A stretch of DNA of 64,000 bases, taken from the NCBI RefSeq assembly GCF_044386045.1, contig NZ_JBISCD010000037.1, positions 186,001-250,000 of the forward strand. The letters are read 5' to 3'. Within the stretch, counting starts at the first letter, position 1. Each line of letters opens with the position of its first letter. The DNA is from Thalassobellus sediminis (GTDB lineage: Bacteria; Bacteroidota; Bacteroidia; Flavobacteriales; Flavobacteriaceae). A model generated the notes under the pieces. The model did not search any database and was not told where the DNA came from. It saw nothing but the letters and a program-made list of their open reading frames with translations. Position numbers and translations under genes: made by a program. Positions 27,445 through 36,095 of the stretch are shown here, in pieces.

Positions 27445-27939
27445 ATGAATCAATTACCCAAAATACTAGAAAGTAAAACAAAAATTAGATTTCAAGATTG
27501 CGACCCTTTTAATCATCTTAATAATGGCAATTATACAGATTATTTTATGAACCATAGAGAAGATGCGCTCTTAGATAATTATAATTTAGATATTTATAAA
27601 ATAGCGAAGAAAGAAGGCAAAAGCTGGGTTTCTAGCAGCAACCAAATTGCTTATTTAAAACCAGCACTTTTAATGGAAACTGTAATTATAGAATCTCAAT
27701 TAATAAATTTTAATGATAGTGAAATACTTGCAGAAATGCGCATGTATAATGAAAATAAAAGTCAATTAAAGTCTGTAATTTGGTGTGGTTTTGTGCATTA
27801 TAACCTACTTGCACAAAAAAGAGAAACACATACTGAAGAATTAATGGCACTTTTTAAAAACATCAACAATCCTCTTGAAGTAAAAACTTTTGAAGAACGA
27901 ATTAACATACTAAAATCTAATTTATTAATAAAAATATAA
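27445..27939 (+). CDS. Hotdog-fold acyl-CoA thioesterase
   Basis: This is a 164-residue 4HBT-type hotdog protein. The signature RFQDCDPFNHLNNGNYTDYF near residues 12-31 carries the conserved Asp and the NHLNN turn of acyl-CoA thioesterases of the FadM/YbgC type. SWVSSSNQIAYLKPALLMET near 58-77 is the second hotdog helix/strand. It likely hydrolyses acyl-CoA in the cytoplasm. It is in one unit with the TetR regulator (gap 30 nt). Substrate chain length cannot be deduced. Confidence 0.82.
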   Translation: MNQLPKILESKTKIRFQDCDPFNHLNNGNYTDYFMNHREDALLDNYNLDIYKIAKKEGKSWVSSSNQIAYLKPALLMETVIIESQLINFNDSEILAEMRMYNENKSQLKSVIWCGFVHYNLLAQKRETHTEELMALFKNINNPLEVKTFEERINILKSNLLIKI

Positions 27940-28133
27940 TTAAATATTACAACATTTTAAAAATAAACCAGTTAGTAAAAAATACATGTGCATTTCGTCT
28001 AATATTTCAATTTTTATTAAAAAATATAAAAAAGTATTTATATTTTAGCTTAAATGTAAGGCCCCAAACCTACATCTAAAAAATTTACAAACAACTTATT
28101 AATAGCATAATAAGACCCTAAAACCTACTTATA

Positions 28134-28865
28134 ATGGATATATCACAGTATATAGACTACTCCCTATTAAAACCAACTGCCACTGAACGAGAAATTATTA
28201 ATTTTTGCAATGAAGCGATTAAAAACAATTTTTATTCGGTTTGTATCAATAGTTATTATGTTTCACTTGCCAAACAACTTTTAGAAAAAACAGATGTAAA
28301 AGTATGCACTATTGTTGGCTTTCCTTTGGGAGCCATGTCTACTACCTCTAAAGTTTTTGAAGCAAAAAAAGCCATTGAAAATGGTGCAGATGAAATAGAA
28401 GTGGTTATGAATCTTGGATTACTTAAAAGCAAAAACTATGTTTCTGTACTAAAAGACATCAGCGATGTGAAATTAGCTATAGGAAAAAAACCCTTAAAAG
28501 TTATTATAGAAATTTCAGAATTAAATAAAAATGAAATTATTAAAGCTTGCGAAATTTCTTTAGACGCAAAAGCAGACTTTATAAAAACATCAACTGGATT
28601 TTCTAAAAGTGGCGCTACTTTAACTGCTGTAAAAATTATAAAAAAAACCATAAAGGATAATGCTAATATAAAAGCTTACGGAGGAATTAATGATTTAGAT
28701 ACTGCTTTAAAATTTATTGAAGCTGGAGCAGATAGAATTGGAACATCGACACTTATAAAAGACTTAACAAAGAATAAAATAATGAAGAGTAGTCAATTAT
28801 ATAAACAGTTTTTAGAAGCACAAAAAAAGAGCGAGTTAGAGCTAAAAGCGAAGTTAAGCAACTAA
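28134..28865 (+). CDS. deoC: Deoxyribose-phosphate aldolase paralogue with D-to-E change
   Basis: This is a 243-residue class I aldolase of the DeoC family, which normally splits 2-deoxyribose-5-phosphate into acetaldehyde and glyceraldehyde-3-phosphate. The Schiff-base Lys151 (ADFIKTSTG) and the proton-relay Lys180 (IKAYGG) are kept. The aspartate corresponding to E. coli Asp102 is Glu89 here (ADEIEVV), while the neighbouring paralogue has Asp90 (ADEIDMV). The C-terminus has an extra Lys-rich helix of about 20 residues. A strong terminator separates it from deoC2. Activity may be reduced or changed. Confidence 0.85.
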   Translation: MDISQYIDYSLLKPTATEREIINFCNEAIKNNFYSVCINSYYVSLAKQLLEKTDVKVCTIVGFPLGAMSTTSKVFEAKKAIENGADEIEVVMNLGLLKSKNYVSVLKDISDVKLAIGKKPLKVIIEISELNKNEIIKACEISLDAKADFIKTSTGFSKSGATLTAVKIIKKTIKDNANIKAYGGINDLDTALKFIEAGADRIGTSTLIKDLTKNKIMKSSQLYKQFLEAQKKSELELKAKLSN

Positions 28866-28880
28866 TAAAGTAATTCAATA

Positions 28881-28927
28881 AAAAAAGGCTGAGTAAATCT
28901 ATATAGATTTACTCAGCCTTTTTTTTT
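28881..28927 (+). terminator. Strong rho-independent terminator
   Basis: A 21-nt perfect arm (A run, GGCTGAGTAAATCTA) pairs with TAGATTTACTCAGCC followed by a T8 tract. It isolates the first deoC paralogue from the deoC-deoD unit. Confidence 0.93.
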
Positions 28928-28994
28928 AAAATCTAACAAAAGTCATATCACAAACATAAAATAATCTTAACTTTATAAATAATTAGCAATTAAA

Positions 28995-29663
28995 ATGAAA
29001 CTTATAAATAAATACATAGACCACACGTTACTAAAGGCTATTGCTACAAAAAAGGATATAGAACAACTTTGTAACGAAGCCAAAGAATATCAATTTTATT
29101 CAGTGTGTGTTAATAGCTGTTATGTCCCTTTTGCCAAACAATTATTAGAAGATACGGATATTAAAATATGCAGCGTTATTGGTTTTCCGTTAGGAGCCAT
29201 GAGTACACAAGCCAAAGTTACTGAAGCAAAACAAGCCATATTAGATGGTGCTGATGAAATAGACATGGTTATAAACGTTGGCCTATTAAAAAGCAAAGAT
29301 TTTGATGCCGTTTGGGAAGATATTGAAGCTGTTAAAAATAGTATGAGGCATCATACTTTAAAAGTTATTTTAGAAACTTGTTATCTTGAAGAACTTGAAA
29401 TTATAAAAGCTAGTGAATTAGCAATACAAAGTGGAGCCGATTTTATAAAAACCTCTACAGGTTTTGGCACTGGAGGCGCAACCATTCACGATGTAAAACT
29501 TATGAAGCACATTGCTAAAGATGAAGTAAAAATAAAAGCTTCAGGTGGTGTAAAAGATTTAAAAACTGCACTAGAGTATATTAACTTAGGTGTTGATCGT
29601 ATTGGCACGTCTTCTGGAATTGCTATTGTTACAGGCAACACAACCTTAGAAAAAGAATATTAA
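28995..29663 (+). CDS. deoC: Deoxyribose-phosphate aldolase
   Basis: This 222-residue DeoC has all catalytic residues in place: Asp90 (ADEIDMVINVG), Schiff-base Lys152 (ADFIKTSTGFGTGGAT) and Lys181 (IKASGG). It ends deoxynucleoside breakdown by converting deoxyribose-5-phosphate to acetaldehyde and glyceraldehyde-3-phosphate. deoD starts 2 nt after its stop, making a deoC-deoD nucleoside salvage operon. It is clearly paralogous to the upstream gene but appears to be the canonical enzyme. Confidence 0.94.
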   Translation: MKLINKYIDHTLLKAIATKKDIEQLCNEAKEYQFYSVCVNSCYVPFAKQLLEDTDIKICSVIGFPLGAMSTQAKVTEAKQAILDGADEIDMVINVGLLKSKDFDAVWEDIEAVKNSMRHHTLKVILETCYLEELEIIKASELAIQSGADFIKTSTGFGTGGATIHDVKLMKHIAKDEVKIKASGGVKDLKTALEYINLGVDRIGTSSGIAIVTGNTTLEKEY

Positions 29664-29665
29664 TT

Positions 29666-30364
29666 ATGAGCGTACATATAGAAGCGAAAAAAGGAGATGT
29701 AGCAGAAACCATCTTATTACCTGGAGATCCGTTAAGAGCAAAATGGATTGCTGAAACTTTTTTTGAAAACCCTGTTTGTTTCAATAAAGTAAGAGGTATG
29801 TATGGCTTTACTGGCACTTATAAAGGCAAACCTATTTCTGTAATGGGAACCGGTATGGGTGTACCAAGCATTTCTATTTATGCGCATGAACTTATAACTG
29901 AATACGGTGTAAAAAATTTAATTCGAGTTGGTAGCGCAGGCTCTTACCAAAAACACGTTGAAATAAGAGACATTGTTTTAGCTATGGCAGCATCTTCTAA
30001 TTCTGGCGTTAATGAACTTCGTTTTGGAGGTGCCGATTATGCGCCTACTGCAAATTTTGAACTCTTTCAAAAAGCCGTTGATGCGGCAAAAACAAAAAAC
30101 ATTCCAATAAAAGCTGGTAATATTTTTACTTCGGATGAATTTTATGCCGACGATTTCGAATCCTATAAAAAATGGTCGAAGTTCGGTGTGCTTTGTGTTG
30201 AAATGGAAACCGCTGGTTTATATACAGTTGCTGCTAAACATCATGTTAATGCTCTAAGTATTTTAACTATTTCTGATTCTTTAGTAACAGGAGAAAGAAC
30301 CACGAGTAAAGAAAGAGAAACCACCTTTAAAGACATGATTGAGATTGCATTAGAATTGGCATAG
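29666..30364 (+). CDS. deoD: Purine-nucleoside phosphorylase, DeoD type
   Basis: This is a 232-residue hexameric-type PNP that phosphorolyses purine (deoxy)nucleosides to base and (deoxy)ribose-1-phosphate. Signatures: ILLPGDPLRAKWIAE near 18-32 (phosphate site), MGTGMGVPSISIYAHEL near 62-78, RVGSAGSYQ near 86-94, the nucleoside-site CVEMETAGLY near 177-186, and the acid Asp in TISDSLVTGE near 204. It is complete and of normal length. It follows deoC by 2 nt. Confidence 0.95.
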   Translation: MSVHIEAKKGDVAETILLPGDPLRAKWIAETFFENPVCFNKVRGMYGFTGTYKGKPISVMGTGMGVPSISIYAHELITEYGVKNLIRVGSAGSYQKHVEIRDIVLAMAASSNSGVNELRFGGADYAPTANFELFQKAVDAAKTKNIPIKAGNIFTSDEFYADDFESYKKWSKFGVLCVEMETAGLYTVAAKHHVNALSILTISDSLVTGERTTSKERETTFKDMIEIALELA

Positions 30365-30380
30365 TATTTTAGATTGTTGT

Positions 30381-30904
30381 GTCATTTCGAACGCATGTGA
30401 GAAATCGCATAATATTTGTGGCGCTAAGACGCTAAGTCACAAAGTCTTTAAGACATAAGATATACTTTAACACAGAGATACTCTGAGATTTTACAGAGAC
30501 TCTCAGAGGTTTAGTTGGCTAGTAAAATATAGTTTAAGTAATATACAAGGTTTTCTAAATATTGTGATGCCTCAATCGTACGTCATTCTACATAATTAAC
30601 TAATACTCTATTTAAAATTCTTAAGTCATTTCGAACGTATGTGAGAAATCGCATAATGCTTGTCGCGCAAAGACGCTAAGTCACAAAGTCTTTAAGACAT
30701 AAGATATACTTTAACACTGAGATACTCGGAGATTTCGCAGAGACTCTCAGAGGTTTAGTTGGCTAGTTTAAAATATAGTTCAAGTAATTTACAAGGTTTT
30801 CTAAATAATGTGATGCCTCAATCACACCTCATTCTACATGATTAACTAATACTCTATTTCAAATTCCTGAGTCATTTCGAACGCATGTGAGAAATCGCAT
30901 AAAG
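30381..30904. repeat. Tandem ~245-bp intergenic repeat, 2 full copies plus a head
   Basis: Units begin with GTCATTTCGAACG at 30381, 30625 and 30871 (periods 244 and 246). Both full copies contain GACGCTAAGTCACAAAG, CTTTAACAC, AGACTCTCAGAGG, TTAGTTGGCTAG and GATGCCTCAATC in the same order with scattered substitutions. The third unit stops after about 34 nt. They fill the 550-nt space between deoD and the pxp operon. No open frame of interest is in them. The head resembles short repeats dispersed in flavobacterial genomes (from memory). Confidence 0.9.
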
Positions 30905-30914
30905 TATTTCTAAA

Positions 30915-31772
30915 TCAAACCAACTCAAACAAAACAGATTGTCCCGTATATTTTTGAGACAGCACATTAATTGCCGATTCTTTTAATTGAAGTACTCTAG
31001 GATAACCACCTGTAGTTTGGCAATCTCGCATTAAAACAATCAATTTTCCCGAAGGTGTTAATTGTACGGTTCCTGGTAATACGGGCGATGTAATTATTGG
31101 TTTTAAATCGTTTTCAAGAACAGCTTCTAATTGATATGCCATTCTATTATTATCTTTTGAAATACTATACGCTTTAGAAAACAATTCTTTTTGCTGATCT
31201 TGAGAAAGCAAATCAAATTCGGGACCTTTAAAAACTTCAATAATATTAGAATCAAAATGTGAATCGTTTACTTTTATTGCGGCATTTGCAGCATTAGCTA
31301 ACACTATTTTTTCTTCAAAATCTAATTCGTCATCTTTAGACAGCATAAACCGATCTGTAATGCCTTTATACATACTTTGACTCTGCATTACTTTTTCGGT
31401 CTTAAAACCTCCCGAAATAGCCAAATAAGACCTAAATCCGCTATTTAACTTACCAAACGACAATACATCGCCACTTTTAACTGATATTGCCTTATTAAGC
31501 TTTAAAGATAATTTATTTAGTTGCGGAGATATATCGGCTCCCGAAATACAAATAGTAGTTGCTTTAAAAAACTGAAGTGTTGGCCCCGTCATAGTAATTT
31601 CAATAACAGCTGAATTAACATCATTGTCAAGTAAACTATTAGCCATAGATGCCGAAAGCACATCCATAACTCCAGAATACGGCACACCATATTCTTGATA
31701 CCCAAAACGACCCAAATCTTGAATACTAGAATAAAACCCTGCTTTTAAAACCTTAACCATTGATGCGTACAT
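30915..31772 (-). CDS. pxpC: 5-oxoprolinase subunit C (biotin-dependent carboxyltransferase-like)
   Basis: This is a 285-residue member of the KipA/PxpC family, one of three subunits of the prokaryotic ATP-dependent 5-oxoprolinase that opens 5-oxoproline to glutamate. Typical motifs: GFYSSIQDLGRFGYQEYGVPYSG near 11-33, ISGADISPQLN near 77, and SPVLPGTVQLTPSGKLIVLMRDCQTTGGYPR near 230-260. Its start overlaps pxpB by 20 nt, so translation is coupled. It is the last gene of the operon; tandem repeats lie beyond its stop. Confidence 0.93.
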   Translation of the reverse strand: MYASMVKVLKAGFYSSIQDLGRFGYQEYGVPYSGVMDVLSASMANSLLDNDVNSAVIEITMTGPTLQFFKATTICISGADISPQLNKLSLKLNKAISVKSGDVLSFGKLNSGFRSYLAISGGFKTEKVMQSQSMYKGITDRFMLSKDDELDFEEKIVLANAANAAIKVNDSHFDSNIIEVFKGPEFDLLSQDQQKELFSKAYSISKDNNRMAYQLEAVLENDLKPIITSPVLPGTVQLTPSGKLIVLMRDCQTTGGYPRVLQLKESAINVLSQKYTGQSVLFELV

Positions 31773-32505
31773 TTTCTAATTGATAAACACCTGCTTCAAC
31801 TAATATTTTAATATCGTTATATGTTTTTAACGAAACCGATTTAAAAATAATCTTATCACCAGCTTTAGCAAAACAAGGTGATTCTAATTTCGGATTAAAA
31901 AATTCAACAGGGGTGTTTCCAATAATATTCCAACCACCAGGACTCGCATTTGGATACACACCTGTTTGCTGTCCGCCAATAGCAATTGCACCTTTTTCAA
32001 TTTGTAATCTTGGTGTCGATTTTCGAGGCATATGAAGCGATTCATCTAAACCTCCTAAATATAAAAACCCAGGTAAAAACCCAATAAAAAATACGGTATA
32101 AACAGCTTCAGAATGACGCTTAATTATAGCATCTTTTGAGAGCTTCTTTTCAACAGCAATAGCATCTAAATCTATCCCAAAAACAGGATCATAACACACA
32201 GGTATTACCCACGATTTTGACACTATGTCATGTTCTAAATCACGAGATTTATATATGTTTTTCAGCAAATCTACCTTATTTTCAAAATTCCTACAAACAC
32301 TACTATAAACAATTAATAACGAGCTGTATGCAGTTTTTACCTCAACAATAGATTCAATACAAAAACTATTAATACAATCTTTAAACCGAATAATATCTTG
32401 TAGAATAGTTTCATCAATAAGTGCTGGCCATTCTATTAAAATTGAGCGTTCTCCAAACGGTTTATATGTAAGATTAAAAGCCACTGATTTATCTAATTTC
32501 AACAC
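31753..32505 (-). CDS. pxpB: 5-oxoprolinase subunit B
   Basis: This is a 250-residue KipI/PxpB-family subunit. The conserved core FIGFLPGFLYLGGLD near 147-161, MPRKSTPRLQIEKGAIAIGG near 166-185 and YPNASPGGWNIIGNTP near 190-205 is intact. With PxpA and PxpC it forms the cytoplasmic 5-oxoprolinase complex. In Bacillus the homologue KipI also inhibits a sporulation kinase, irrelevant here. It overlaps pxpA by 17 nt and pxpC by 20 nt. Confidence 0.92.
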   Translation of the reverse strand: MLKLDKSVAFNLTYKPFGERSILIEWPALIDETILQDIIRFKDCINSFCIESIVEVKTAYSSLLIVYSSVCRNFENKVDLLKNIYKSRDLEHDIVSKSWVIPVCYDPVFGIDLDAIAVEKKLSKDAIIKRHSEAVYTVFFIGFLPGFLYLGGLDESLHMPRKSTPRLQIEKGAIAIGGQQTGVYPNASPGGWNIIGNTPVEFFNPKLESPCFAKAGDKIIFKSVSLKTYNDIKILVEAGVYQLENVRING

Positions 32506-33229
32506 CTTGCTTTTCTAAATTAATTCGCAACTTTTTAAGCAATGCTACAGCATTAAAATTATCACCATGAATACAAAATGTTTCGGCTTTTATTGAAACA
32601 TTTCCACCCGTTACAGCAGTAACATTTTCATTTAAAATCATACCATAAACATGATTAAACATCACATCGGTATCATGTATTAAAGCTTCTTTTTTTGTTC
32701 TTGAAACCAAAGATAAATCGGCATTATAATTTCTATCTGCAAAAGCTTCATAAACAATGGGAATGTTATTTTCAATCGCTAATTTGGCAATTACCGATTG
32801 AAAAGGCACATATAATTTTATAGGTTCTACAAAACTTTTCATTACCTCAATAATAACTAAAGCAGCCTTTTTATCTTCAGCCGCCAAATTATAAAGTGCC
32901 CCATGCGGTTTTACATGATGCAAGGTTATATGCTCATTCCTAAGAATACTTTGTAAATCTTCTATTTGCCCCTTTAACGAAGCAAACAATGCAGCGCAAG
33001 ACATATCTATCTTTACCCTACCAAAGTTTTCTCTATCTGGAAACGAAGGATGTGCGCCTATTTTAACACGGTGCTGTTTTGCTAATTTAACCACAGAATG
33101 CATGGTTTCTAAATCTCCTGCATGACCACCACAGGCAATATTACAAGACGACACCAAAGGCAATAACTGAGGTTCGTTACCCATGCCCTCGCCTACATCA
33201 ACATTTATGTCTATCGAAAAATTATTCAC
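32489..33229 (-). CDS. pxpA: 5-oxoprolinase subunit A (LamB/YcsF family)
   Basis: This is a 246-residue LamB/YcsF subunit with the hallmark start DINVDVGEGMGNEPQLLPLVSSCNIACGGHAGD (residues 7-39, given in parts: DINVDVGEG, CNIACGGHAGD), then GAHPSFPDRENFGR near 57-70 and HVKPHGALYN near 105-114. It completes the ATP-dependent 5-oxoprolinase. Its start codon shares one base with the end of the upstream transporter gene and it overlaps pxpB by 17 nt, so all four genes form one tightly coupled operon. Confidence 0.94.
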   Translation of the reverse strand: MNNFSIDINVDVGEGMGNEPQLLPLVSSCNIACGGHAGDLETMHSVVKLAKQHRVKIGAHPSFPDRENFGRVKIDMSCAALFASLKGQIEDLQSILRNEHITLHHVKPHGALYNLAAEDKKAALVIIEVMKSFVEPIKLYVPFQSVIAKLAIENNIPIVYEAFADRNYNADLSLVSRTKKEALIHDTDVMFNHVYGMILNENVTAVTGGNVSIKAETFCIHGDNFNAVALLKKLRINLEKQGVEIR

Positions 33230-34461
33230 TAAAACAAATTTAAGCTAAACACTTTATTTAATGTTGCTACAGAGAGTAATATACTAATTCCTAGTATTAA
33301 AACACCAACAATGTTTTGTTTCATATTGTTTTTATAGCTTCCTAAAACAGATTCTTTATTCATAATCCAAATTAAAAACCCTGCAATTATAGGCAACAAA
33401 ATACCATTGGTTATTTGAGCAAACTTTATAATCTCGATAGATTTTATTCCAGATGAAGACGAAACAACCCCAATAAGCAAAATAAGCATCCAAACCATTC
33501 TAAACTTTTTAGAACGCATATTTGTACTCCAACCTAAACAACCACTCGCCACAAAGGCCGCAGCCAAAGGCGCTGTAATGGCACTAGTAATTCCTGCGGC
33601 AAACAAGCCTATAGCTAAGAAATACTTTGCAAAACTACCGAATAAAGGTTCTAAACCTTTCGCTAAATCAGATGCATTGCTAATATCTTGCGCTTGAATA
33701 GATGCTGCCGAAATAATGATACACATAGATACCAAACCACCTAAAACAATAGCTATTACGGTATCTTTTCTAGCGTATTTTAAATCACGCTTATCGTGCC
33801 ACTTCTCTTTTACCAAAGAGGCATGCAAAAACAAATTATAAGGCACCACTGTTGTACCTATTAAACCTATAACGGTTAAAATACTATCTTTTGGAAATTT
33901 GGGAATAAACGCACCTTTTAGAATACTAGAAAGACTTGGTTGCGTAATTATAGCCGTTACCAAAAAGGCAACACTCATTAAAATAACGAGGCTTACCAAT
34001 ACTTTTTCTAACACTTTATAATTACCAATATAGAGCAAAACAAACGCAACAACACCAATAACAATACTTAAAAGATTAATAGAAACACCAGCAATAGTCA
34101 TATTAGGATTCCCAACAATAGTCTCTAACCCCAAAACACCACCACTAATATTTCCTGCCTCGTAAGCCGCATTCCCAACAACAATGGCCGATAATATTAA
34201 TACATTAGCTAAGGTTTTTAAAACAGGATTTTTAACCTCACTTCTTATAATTTCCGATAAACCTTTTTGCGAAATAATACCCAAACGCACCGCCATTTCT
34301 TGTAAAACCACAGTTGATACTATAGACAACACCATAGCCCACAACAAAGCAAAACCAAAAGAAACACCCGAAAGCGTGCAAACCGTTACCGTTCCCGGGC
34401 CAATAAAAGCTGCAGCCACCAAAGGTCCTGGGCCTATATTTTTAAACCAATTCTTAATCAT
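33229..34461 (-). CDS. Nramp-like transporter lacking metal-binding residues
   Basis: This is a 410-residue LeuT-fold membrane protein with about 11 hydrophobic spans and clear Nramp-family layout. The family metal-site motif DPGN in TM1 reads G21-P-G-T24 here, and the TM6 motif (A/V)MPHN reads V206-P-Y208-N. The Asp, Asn and Met ligands for Mn/Fe are thus all absent. It is first in the operon before pxpABC, as the Nramp-like ycsG is beside ycsF/kip genes in Bacillus. I infer import of 5-oxoproline or a related compound rather than a metal; this is not proven by sequence. Confidence 0.85.
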   Translation of the reverse strand: MIKNWFKNIGPGPLVAAAFIGPGTVTVCTLSGVSFGFALLWAMVLSIVSTVVLQEMAVRLGIISQKGLSEIIRSEVKNPVLKTLANVLILSAIVVGNAAYEAGNISGGVLGLETIVGNPNMTIAGVSINLLSIVIGVVAFVLLYIGNYKVLEKVLVSLVILMSVAFLVTAIITQPSLSSILKGAFIPKFPKDSILTVIGLIGTTVVPYNLFLHASLVKEKWHDKRDLKYARKDTVIAIVLGGLVSMCIIISAASIQAQDISNASDLAKGLEPLFGSFAKYFLAIGLFAAGITSAITAPLAAAFVASGCLGWSTNMRSKKFRMVWMLILLIGVVSSSSGIKSIEIIKFAQITNGILLPIIAGFLIWIMNKESVLGSYKNNMKQNIVGVLILGISILLSVATLNKVFSLNLF

Positions 34462-34703
34462 TTATGAGTGTATTTGTAAAAAAACCAATTTCGTGATCTA
34501 AATATACACAATGAGCATTTAAAATGATTCTTTTATCAATTAAGACAGGATTTTAAGCTATTACCCTTAAAGCATATTCAAAAATAAAGGTTTAAAGAAT
34601 TATTAATTACAAAAAAACAGGAATGAAAACAACTTACATTTTTTGGGCGTTACCTTCATCCTGAATTAATTTCAGGCTAAAGGTCGGGCTTGCACTACTC
34701 GCT

Positions 34704-34731
34704 CCCGCTCCCGATAACTATCGGGAGCGGG
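34704..34731. repeat. GC-rich perfect palindrome
   Basis: CCCGCTCCCGATA and TATCGGGAGCGGG are perfect 13-nt arms with an AC centre, in a locally GC-rich patch inside the 556-nt gap before the AbiH gene. It looks like a dispersed palindromic element. There is no T tract, so it is not a standard terminator. The rest of the gap shows only the REP-like copy at 34852. Confidence 0.75.
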
Positions 34732-34851
34732 GAGCTCAAACAGACCGTTTAATCCCTAACGCAGGTATCTGCTAAATACAGTTTTAAATTAGTGGGTTTA
34801 GTTGGTTTGTTTATTAATATGCTTTGTAAAAACGGATTACTCTGTCTTGTC

Positions 34852-34883
34852 GCCACTAGTTGCAAACTAGCGGTAGCTGGGGA
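34852..34883 (-). repeat. REP-like palindrome, copy 1 (inverted)
   Basis: The reverse complement contains AGCTACCGCTAGTTT..AACTAGTGGC, matching copies at 36051 and 36641 (GCTACCGCTAAG..CTTAGTGGC) with a different loop. It lies 134 nt upstream of the AbiH gene. Confidence 0.6.
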
Positions 34884-35016
34884 ATTATCAGACTAGCTCA
34901 ATATCCAGATTTATCTGTTTTGTTAAAAAAACAGTAAACAATGTTCAAAAGTCACTTTCCTATTATAAAAATTTATATCTAGGTTTGTATATTATTATGT
35001 AAGAAATTTAAAACTC

Positions 35017-36003
35017 ATGAATATAGTTTATATAATTGGAAATGGATTTGATATTAATCTTGAGATACCGACTAAATATAGTGAGTTTTATAAATATTAT
35101 ATTGATGTTAAATCTTCAAATTCATTAATTAGCAATTTAAAGAAAGACATTGAAATAGATGTAAACAGTTGGTCTGACTTAGAATTAAGATTTGGTAAAT
35201 ATTGCCAACATCTAAAATCTTATGATGAATTTAAAATAATATATAATGATATTCAAGATAAACTAGGAGACTATTTAGAAAAGGCTGAAAAAGATTTTGA
35301 TTTTAAACAAATAAATAAAGATAAAATATACAATTACTTAGCTTTTCCAGAAGAAAATTTAACAAGGGCTGATTATATTAAAATTAAAGCCTATCGAAAA
35401 ATTTGGAATACATCACAATGGAATATTAATATAATTACTCTCAACTACACCCATTCTATTGAAAACATTTTAAATTACACTAACCAACCTATTCAAATTC
35501 AAAAAAAAATAGGTAGAAATTTTCCTGTTGTAATAAATAGAATTGAACATTTACACGGTTTCTTTGACGAAAGAATGATATTAGGTGTTAATGATATTTC
35601 ACAAATCAAAAATGAAAAATTTAAGGCTAATCAAAAAATCAGACAAACTTTAATAAAAAGCGAATGTAACCAAGCACAAAGGCATACTATAGATGATTGG
35701 TGTTTAAATCGAATTTCTGACGCTAATTTAATTTGTGTATTTGGCTCATCAATTGGGGAAAGCGATACTTACATTTGGGAAAAGATTGGAAATAAATTAC
35801 TTAACGGCTGTTTTTTAATCATTTTTTATTATGAAAAAGATTATGTAATATCAAAAAGAAGACCCCAAGAAGTTAATATTATTGAAGATGAGAAAAAAAT
35901 GGATTTTATCCATAAATCAAATTTAACTCAAACAGAAATTGATAAATTTAAAGAACAAATATTTTTTAGTATTAACAACACTCAAATGTTTAATTTTAAA
36001 TAA
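35017..36003 (+). CDS. AbiH-family abortive infection protein
   Basis: This 328-residue protein has the N-terminal AbiH signature IIGNGFDINLEIPTKYSEF (residues 6-24), a mid ITLNYTHSIENIL near 144, EHLHGFFDERMILGVND near 183-199 and the CVFGSSIGESDTYIW block near 244. The family is linked to phage-abortive infection (first in Lactococcus) and shows a Rossmann/SIR2-like pattern of NGFD, NYT, HLHG and GSS motifs. The exact nuclease or NAD activity is unknown to me. It stands alone, flanked on both sides by REP-like palindromes, suggesting an accessory insertion. No partner genes are seen. Confidence 0.82.
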   Translation: MNIVYIIGNGFDINLEIPTKYSEFYKYYIDVKSSNSLISNLKKDIEIDVNSWSDLELRFGKYCQHLKSYDEFKIIYNDIQDKLGDYLEKAEKDFDFKQINKDKIYNYLAFPEENLTRADYIKIKAYRKIWNTSQWNINIITLNYTHSIENILNYTNQPIQIQKKIGRNFPVVINRIEHLHGFFDERMILGVNDISQIKNEKFKANQKIRQTLIKSECNQAQRHTIDDWCLNRISDANLICVFGSSIGESDTYIWEKIGNKLLNGCFLIIFYYEKDYVISKRRPQEVNIIEDEKKMDFIHKSNLTQTEIDKFKEQIFFSINNTQMFNFK

Positions 36004-36050
36004 TTTAACATTGACCTTAAAATATTATTAATATTTCACACCTTAATTAT

Positions 36051-36080
36051 CCCCGCTACCGCTAAGATCAGCTTAGTGGC
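36051..36080 (+). repeat. REP-like palindrome, copy 2
   Basis: CCCCGCTACCGCTAAG-ATCAG-CTTAGTGGC forms a stem between CGCTAAG and CTTAGTGG. It lies in the 92-nt gap between the convergent AbiH and TonB_C-like genes. Confidence 0.7.
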
Positions 36081-36095
36081 AAAATAAAACATAAA

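Noticed and set aside
30381..30904. Possible CRISPR array
   Set aside because: Units are about 245 nt long with diverged copies and no short conserved repeat with unique spacers; no cas genes.
34184..34501. Open frame opposite the start of the Nramp-like gene
   Set aside because: Antisense shadow of a conserved transporter; no promoter or homology seen.
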